This document shows, in pieces, positions 59,648 through 64,000 of a stretch of 64,000 nt of DNA. Position 1 is the first letter of the stretch, and the number at the start of each line of letters is the position of its first letter. The DNA comes from JANOSH01 sp031415695 (GTDB lineage Bacteria; Actinomycetota; Acidimicrobiia; Acidimicrobiales; Ilumatobacteraceae), in assembly GCA_031415695.1 (NCBI GenBank), contig JANOSH010000052.1, positions 62,001 to 126,000 of the forward strand. The letters are read 5' to 3'. Made by a program: the position numbers and the translations under genes. The notes under the pieces were generated by a model. The model did not search any database, was not told where the DNA came from, and saw nothing but the letters and a program-made list of their open reading frames with translations.

Positions 59648-61360
59648 TCACAGAATCGTTACCTCGCCGCGGGTGCCGTCTACGCGCAGCATCGTGCCGT
59701 CGGCGATGTTGGCGCTGGCACCGGTAACGCTCACGACGGCGGGGATACCGAGTTCTCTGGCGATGATGGCGGCGTGGCTGAGCTGCGCTCCGATGTCGAC
59801 GACCACAGCGCAAGCGCCAAGAAACAGCGGCGTCCAGGCCGGGTCGGTGAACGGCGCGAGCAGCACATCGCCTGGTTCCAAACCCCGCGGGTCATTCGGA
59901 TCGAGCACCACGCGAGCAGGCCCGGTGGCAACGCCGCCGCACACACCCAACCCGGTCAGTGTGCCCGTCGCCGTGGTTTCGGTGGCCAGTGTTGGCCGTA
60001 ACTCCCAGGTCGATGGGTCGGGCGCTCGGCCGTCGAACAAGAACGGCGGCACACGGGCCTGCAAGTAATCGCGTAACTCGACACGCTCGGCGATGGTTGG
60101 TGCCAACTTAATCGGATCGCGAACAAATTCGGCCAGCTCGGTTGAGGTAACCAGGTAACAATCGACAGTATTGGTGGGCCCGCCGCGTTGTTGCGCCCGT
60201 CGCGCCAGTTCGCCAAGTACAAGCCGCATCGCCGCCATGTCACGAACGAAGAGGTCCTTGGCTCGCTCTCGGGCCTCTGCACCTTCGCGTGCGACGGTGA
60301 TTCCCTTGCGCAGGATCGGCCGCAGAATCCGCGGCGTGCGGGCATACGCCTCACGTTCGGCGTCGACACGATCGGCCGTCGTACGTTCCAGCGCCAAATG
60401 GGGCGACCGGTCGGCCGGTGCTAGCCGCAGTCGATCGATGGCGGCGATGGCCATGCGCGGATCGGTTGACCACGACGGCACCGCCATCTCGTACTCGTCG
60501 ACGCATCGATGTCCGTGGTCAGTCAGGAAGCGGTCGAACTCGCCCACGAAACTCTGGCCGCGGTCGTCGGCCCGCAATCGTTCGATAACCCCGTCGGTAG
60601 CGAAATCAAACTCGGCGGTCGGGAACACCTCCGACGCCACGAGGCGCCCAAGGTCCCACAAGCGTATGGCGAGCGCGGCCGAATCGATCGATCCCACACC
60701 GGCAGTCAGACGGTTGACCAACGATTGCGGGTTTGTATGGCGCTTGGATGACAGAACCCGTTCGATCATCACCCGGCCGGAGGTGGCGATCGCCGACGAG
60801 GTGCTCAGTCGTCGAAAATCGTCGTAGTACGGAACGAAGAAGGTGTCGATGGAGGCCAGTAACTCTGCATCGGTCCTGTCGGCGGGTTTGGCCAGAGATG
60901 CCACGAACACGTCGGATTGTCGACGCGCCTCATCGAAGCCGGTCAGTGGCGGCTTGCGGAGTAGTCGAAGGGCCGAGCGGATCAGCCGGGTCGACGCCCG
61001 CACGTTTCGGTCGCCTCGCTTACGTTTGTAGGGCGGCGCCCCGTAGGTGCCGTACATCTGGGCGTCGATGTCGCTGGCCGATACGCCCGGGGTTCGAACG
61101 CCCACGAGTCGGCCGGCTGACAGGTTGAGGTAGAGGTAGCCGCAAAACCAGCCGCTCACCGGTGCATCGGCAAGTTCACGCGTGGTGAGCGCACCGAAGT
61201 CGGTATAGGTGTCAATGAACACGTCGCGAACGGTTGGCCCGAACAGTGACGACGTGAGCGGCGACACAACGTTCGGGAAGACTTCGCCAACGTTGCCCCG
61301 GGTATACAACGGGAACAACCGGCTTGGTTCACTCGTGACTGGCCAACGACCTACGTCCAT
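59648..61360 (-). CDS. Stand-alone PEP-utilising-enzyme-like protein (paralogue B)
   Basis: The 570-aa protein shares its plan with the gene at 45185-46912: an N-terminus PLYTRGNVGEVFPNVVSPLT (compare AWTRGNAADVFPDPVTPAFV in paralogue A), a helical middle and the swivel domain GLGVCGGVATGPARVVLDPN, GDVLLAPFTDPAWTPLFLGA, AQLSHAAIIARELGIPAV. The phospho-His529 is 42 residues from the end, as in A. ATP-grasp and PEP barrels are missing. The 'TRGN..EVFP..v.P' start is also present in multi-domain rifampin-phosphotransferase/PEP-synthase relatives, so these could be split or reduced versions. It is flanked by DUF2277 and the DNA methyltransferase (9 bp upstream), which may be cotranscribed. Confidence 0.75.
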   Translation of the reverse strand: MDVGRWPVTSEPSRLFPLYTRGNVGEVFPNVVSPLTSSLFGPTVRDVFIDTYTDFGALTTRELADAPVSGWFCGYLYLNLSAGRLVGVRTPGVSASDIDAQMYGTYGAPPYKRKRGDRNVRASTRLIRSALRLLRKPPLTGFDEARRQSDVFVASLAKPADRTDAELLASIDTFFVPYYDDFRRLSTSSAIATSGRVMIERVLSSKRHTNPQSLVNRLTAGVGSIDSAALAIRLWDLGRLVASEVFPTAEFDFATDGVIERLRADDRGQSFVGEFDRFLTDHGHRCVDEYEMAVPSWSTDPRMAIAAIDRLRLAPADRSPHLALERTTADRVDAEREAYARTPRILRPILRKGITVAREGAEARERAKDLFVRDMAAMRLVLGELARRAQQRGGPTNTVDCYLVTSTELAEFVRDPIKLAPTIAERVELRDYLQARVPPFLFDGRAPDPSTWELRPTLATETTATGTLTGLGVCGGVATGPARVVLDPNDPRGLEPGDVLLAPFTDPAWTPLFLGACAVVVDIGAQLSHAAIIARELGIPAVVSVTGASANIADGTMLRVDGTRGEVTIL

Positions 61361-61369
61361 GTACGTGGT

Positions 61370-62944
61370 TTAATGAGCTTCGACGAATAGGGAGGTTTGG
61401 ATGCACGGCCCGAGCTCGGCGTTGGTCCAAAAGCCTGCAAGTTGGGTAGGGTCCGAATCGGTTGCATACCGTCGCAGACGTTCACGGCCAGCCGGGTCGT
61501 ACAGTTCGATAACGTCGAAGATGCAGCGAGGGCCGATGGCACGCAGCGCGCGGTCGCCGGGCGAGCCAGCCTTTGGAAGATTGGATGTAAGTACCAGCAC
61601 CCTGTCGTCCTTTCGGTCCTGACCGTCGCTCATGGCGCTCAGTACGTGGAGGCGGCCGAGCATTTTCCAGACGGTGTCGGTGCGCTGTAGACCCGGCCGG
61701 CTGGTCGTAAACGCGCCGGGCACATCGACCCACCACTGCCGTTCGCCGCTAGGGCTCGTGACCTGGAAGTCGAAATCGATAATGCCCGAAAAGTGTTTGG
61801 CCTTGTTGTCGATGGCTTCGAAACCGGCCTCGCTGAGAACGATTCGAGCAATGTCCTGGACTTTTTTCCCTGCTCGCACTGCCTGAGCTTGGAAGAGTTC
61901 CTGGCGATCTTCGGGCGATAGCTTCGAGACAACCTCTTGTTGTGACTGAACGGACCCTTGATCGATCGTTTTGGTCACTTCGACAAGGGTGTTCGCTCGT
62001 CGAAGTTCGGCGTCTAGGCGGCGTTGCGAGAGTTCGATATACGTCGGGTCGGTGTCATAGCCAACGCCGATGCGCCCCGTGCGTGCGGCGGCGACGACCG
62101 TGGTGCCGGAGCCAGCGAACGGATCGAGAACGATGTCGTCCTTGTACGTATAGAGGTCGATGAGTCGGCGGGGCAGCTCGACCGGGAATGGCGCCGGGTG
62201 TCCGATTCTGGTTGCCGACTCGGCGTCGATTCGCCACACGTCACGGGTAACGTCGACGAACTCGTCATTTGCAAGCGTTGATTCATGAGGCAGGTTCTGG
62301 CGGCGTCGATCTTTCACGGCGACCGCACGAGCAAACCGACCCTTCGACGCGATGATTACCCGCTCGGTCATGTCGCGAAGCACGGGGTTGGATGCCTTTG
62401 CGAACGACCCCCATGCGCACGAACCTGCCGAGGTTGCGGCCTTCTCCCAGATAACCTCGCCGCGAAGTAGTAGCCCAAGGTCGTCTTGCAGGATCGAGAT
62501 AACGTCGGCACTAAGGCTGCGATACGGCTTTCGGCCCAGGTTGGCGACGTTGATGGCGATGCGCCCGCCTGGCTCAAGAACACGAACACACTCGGCGAAG
62601 ACGTTGCGCAGCATGTCGAGGAACTCGAAGTACGTGCCGGGTACCCGTGTTGCACTGTCGAGTTCACCGGTGACGGCGAGTTCGTATTCCTTGCCCACAA
62701 AGTACGGCGGCGACGTGACAACCAGCGCCACGCAGTTGTCTGGCAGCTGGCGCATGGCTTCGGCCGATTCATTGAACAAGCGTCCGCGCCCAAGCTCGGC
62801 CATGAGTTCGGGTGTGCGGTTGATGTGCTCGTCGTCGGACAGCACCGGAGGATTGAAACGTGAGTAGAACTCGGTTGCGTCGTGGCCCTCGCGACGGCCC
62901 ACACCGAACGCAGACGTTGAGGTGTGCGTCTCGCGTGGGTCCAT
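61370..62944 (-). CDS. DNA (N4-cytosine or N6-adenine) methyltransferase with C-terminal nuclease-like extension
   Basis: The 524-aa protein has a beta-class arrangement: catalytic TSPPYF motif IV (VALVVTSPPYFVGKEY) before motif I DPFAGSGTT (VLDPFAGSGTTVVAAARTGR). Between them lies a target-recognition stretch (ASKGRFARAVAVKDRRRQNL). After residue 330 comes a ~180-aa extension with FSGIIDFDFQVTSPSGERQW, WVDVPGAFTTSRPGLQRTDT and RVLVLTSNLPKAGSPGDRAL, which has an alternation of strands and acidic residues like PD-(D/E)XK folds, though the catalytic Lys is not evident. It may be a solitary methylase or a fused restriction-modification enzyme. A partial ATPase lies upstream on the same strand. 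Confidence 0.82.
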   Translation of the reverse strand: MDPRETHTSTSAFGVGRREGHDATEFYSRFNPPVLSDDEHINRTPELMAELGRGRLFNESAEAMRQLPDNCVALVVTSPPYFVGKEYELAVTGELDSATRVPGTYFEFLDMLRNVFAECVRVLEPGGRIAINVANLGRKPYRSLSADVISILQDDLGLLLRGEVIWEKAATSAGSCAWGSFAKASNPVLRDMTERVIIASKGRFARAVAVKDRRRQNLPHESTLANDEFVDVTRDVWRIDAESATRIGHPAPFPVELPRRLIDLYTYKDDIVLDPFAGSGTTVVAAARTGRIGVGYDTDPTYIELSQRRLDAELRRANTLVEVTKTIDQGSVQSQQEVVSKLSPEDRQELFQAQAVRAGKKVQDIARIVLSEAGFEAIDNKAKHFSGIIDFDFQVTSPSGERQWWVDVPGAFTTSRPGLQRTDTVWKMLGRLHVLSAMSDGQDRKDDRVLVLTSNLPKAGSPGDRALRAIGPRCIFDVIELYDPAGRERLRRYATDSDPTQLAGFWTNAELGPCIQTSLFVEAH

Positions 62945-62982
62945 GACCTAAGAGTACTGCGACCGTGTGAGAGAGATGATTC

Positions 62983-64000
62983 CTATCTCCACGCCGCGAT
63001 CAGATCGTCAGGGGCCCACATTTGCGAGATGCCATCGATGCGAGACGGGACACGGCTTACCGCTACCAACTCGACACCTTCGGCGCCGGGTACTTGGGTG
63101 GCAGCATGGGCGAGTTGGCGTAGATCAGCCGAACCGAACGGTTCGGTTTGGCGCCACTTGATCGAGCCGACGGCAAGGATGGTGCGGGCTGCCGGAAGCC
63201 GGTCGCCGATGACGATGTCGACCTCTGTTTGGCCGTCGCGACGCCACCACCGACCCACGTGTGCCGCCGACGACAGGGCATCGTCGTGAAGGGCAAGTCT
63301 GAAGATGGATTCGCGAATGACAGGCTCGACGGCGTACCCCTTCCATGCCTCCCAATCGCCGAGCACGCGTCGCAGCACGGCGGCACCGGCTCCGCGTTCA
63401 ATCGATGGCATGTTGGGCGTTACGTATCGGGCCCAGACCTTGAGGTGGGCGTCCTCGATCCGGTAGTGGGTGAGTTTGGATACGTCAGTTGAGTACGGGC
63501 GTTCGCGTACCACCGTGCGCGTTTCGACGAGCATGGCGAGGGCGCGCTCCAAGGAGGATCCGCCCAGACCGCTTCGCTGGCCGATCTTGCCGTGTTCGCG
63601 TGTTCCCGATCCGATCGCGTCGAGCACCGGTCGGGCAAAGGCGTCCAAAGGAAACTGCGCGGCAACCTTTCGCTCGCCCGAAACGATCAGGGGACTGGAC
63701 GCGTCGAGGAGTTGGGTGGAAAGGAAGTCGACAGCGGTGCCGCCAGATGGCCAAGCGCGCACGAGGTTGGGAAAACCGCCGGTAAGCACCCAGGCCTCGA
63801 TAGCGTCGGCGCTGTCTATGCCCGTGAGGTCTGCGACATCAGCAGGGTTGAGAGGGTCGACCCGTAGGACTGCGGCGCGATCGTATAAGGGACGGCCATA
63901 CTCGGTGAGCGCGTCCATCATCGCCAGATCGGAACCAACGAGAATGACGAGAACTGGGCGCTTACGCAATACCCGGTCCCACACGCGCTGGAGCAGGCCC
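62983..64000 (-). CDS. ATPase with DUF234-like C-terminus (partial, 5' end outside window)
   Basis: The visible 339 or so residues begin in mid-protein (RPVLVILVGSDLAMMDALTE is the sensor strand after the missing Walker A/B) and continue with a winged helix (GKIGQRSGLGGSSLERALAM) and a DUF234-like C-terminal domain (WRRDGQTEVDIVIGDRLPAA, ILAVGSIKWRQTEPFGSADL) with an E-V-D ... S-I-K nuclease-like core. It is in the same broad family as the ATPases at 12126-13577 and 15598-16860. The reading frame remains open to the window edge. It lies 38 bp upstream of the DNA methyltransferase, possibly cotranscribed. Confidence 0.8.
   Translation of the reverse strand, partial: GLLQRVWDRVLRKRPVLVILVGSDLAMMDALTEYGRPLYDRAAVLRVDPLNPADVADLTGIDSADAIEAWVLTGGFPNLVRAWPSGGTAVDFLSTQLLDASSPLIVSGERKVAAQFPLDAFARPVLDAIGSGTREHGKIGQRSGLGGSSLERALAMLVETRTVVRERPYSTDVSKLTHYRIEDAHLKVWARYVTPNMPSIERGAGAAVLRRVLGDWEAWKGYAVEPVIRESIFRLALHDDALSSAAHVGRWWRRDGQTEVDIVIGDRLPAARTILAVGSIKWRQTEPFGSADLRQLAHAATQVPGAEGVELVAVSRVPSRIDGISQMWAPDDLIAAWR

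Overview
The window looks like a chromosomal segment of a high-GC actinobacterium, most likely of the class Acidimicrobiia (Ilumatobacter-like). The best lineage clue is a secreted protein with three 'RVLDTR ... NVTVTEP ... SNLNF ... DVQGWF' modules (13602-15551), with a related single module at 58269-59324; I associate these modules with Acidimicrobiia. Many GTG starts and 4-bp ATGA/GTGA gene overlaps fit this. I saw no rRNA, convincing tRNA, CRISPR array, prophage or intact transposase.

Layout. 1-2.8 kb: a scrap of a class III cyclase, an orphan antitoxin with a toxin remnant, a sterol-desaturase-like hydroxylase, a hipA scrap and a phytanoyl-CoA dioxygenase-like gene. 2.9-7.6 kb: an MFS-cyclic-nucleotide-binding fusion next to a cyclase-ATPase-TPR regulator, together broken by three single-base deletions. 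7.7-12 kb: a methyltransferase/HAD pair diverging from a two-gene saccharopine dehydrogenase operon. 12-17 kb: two DUF234/DUF4143-type ATPases around the modular esterase. 17-19.3 kb: an FAD-oxidase remnant, a decayed RHS gene with a candidate immunity protein. 19.3-26.4 kb: a YdeI-like protein, an unknown protein, an MFS/dimethylglycine-dehydrogenase-like operon and an FeS-type photolyase. 26.4-30.7 kb: a LacI regulator diverging from a FrcBCA-type fructose ABC transporter, with clear operators. 30.8-36.3 kb: a defence/toxin-rich stretch (mazEF-like, class III UvrA-like ATPase with a 50-aa zinc protein, class II Fic, head-to-head mazF/vapC scraps, intact vapBC). 36.4-43.9 kb: a kinase / membrane protein / linalool-dehydratase-isomerase-like operon diverging from an esterase and an acyl-CoA dehydrogenase. 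43.9-54 kb: PaiB, relBE-like, a PEP-utiliser-like protein, a tightly packed amidohydrolase / amidohydrolase_2 / monooxygenase operon, an AUDH-type cupin, an MDR oxidoreductase and a secreted dikinase-like protein split into two genes. 54-64 kb: a lipoprotein, EamA transporter, a vapC/RIO remnant junction, regulators, a Tat-like surface protein, DUF2277, a second PEP-utiliser paralogue, a DNA methyltransferase with a long C-terminal extension, and a partial ATPase.

How it works together. The coherent metabolic units are sugar uptake (LacI-FrcBCA), lysine/saccharopine interconversion, methylated-amine oxidation, and a probable isoprenoid or acyl-alcohol unit around the linalool-isomerase-like protein. 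Three intact toxin-antitoxin pairs and at least five broken toxin genes, several cut and joined to other broken genes at near base-pair junctions, show repeated gain and decay of toxin modules. The strongest candidates for something undescribed are the 36.4-40.6 kb operon, the secreted split dikinase-like pair, and the two stand-alone PEP-utiliser paralogues. No computation or database search was possible: all family names come from motif recognition and memory.
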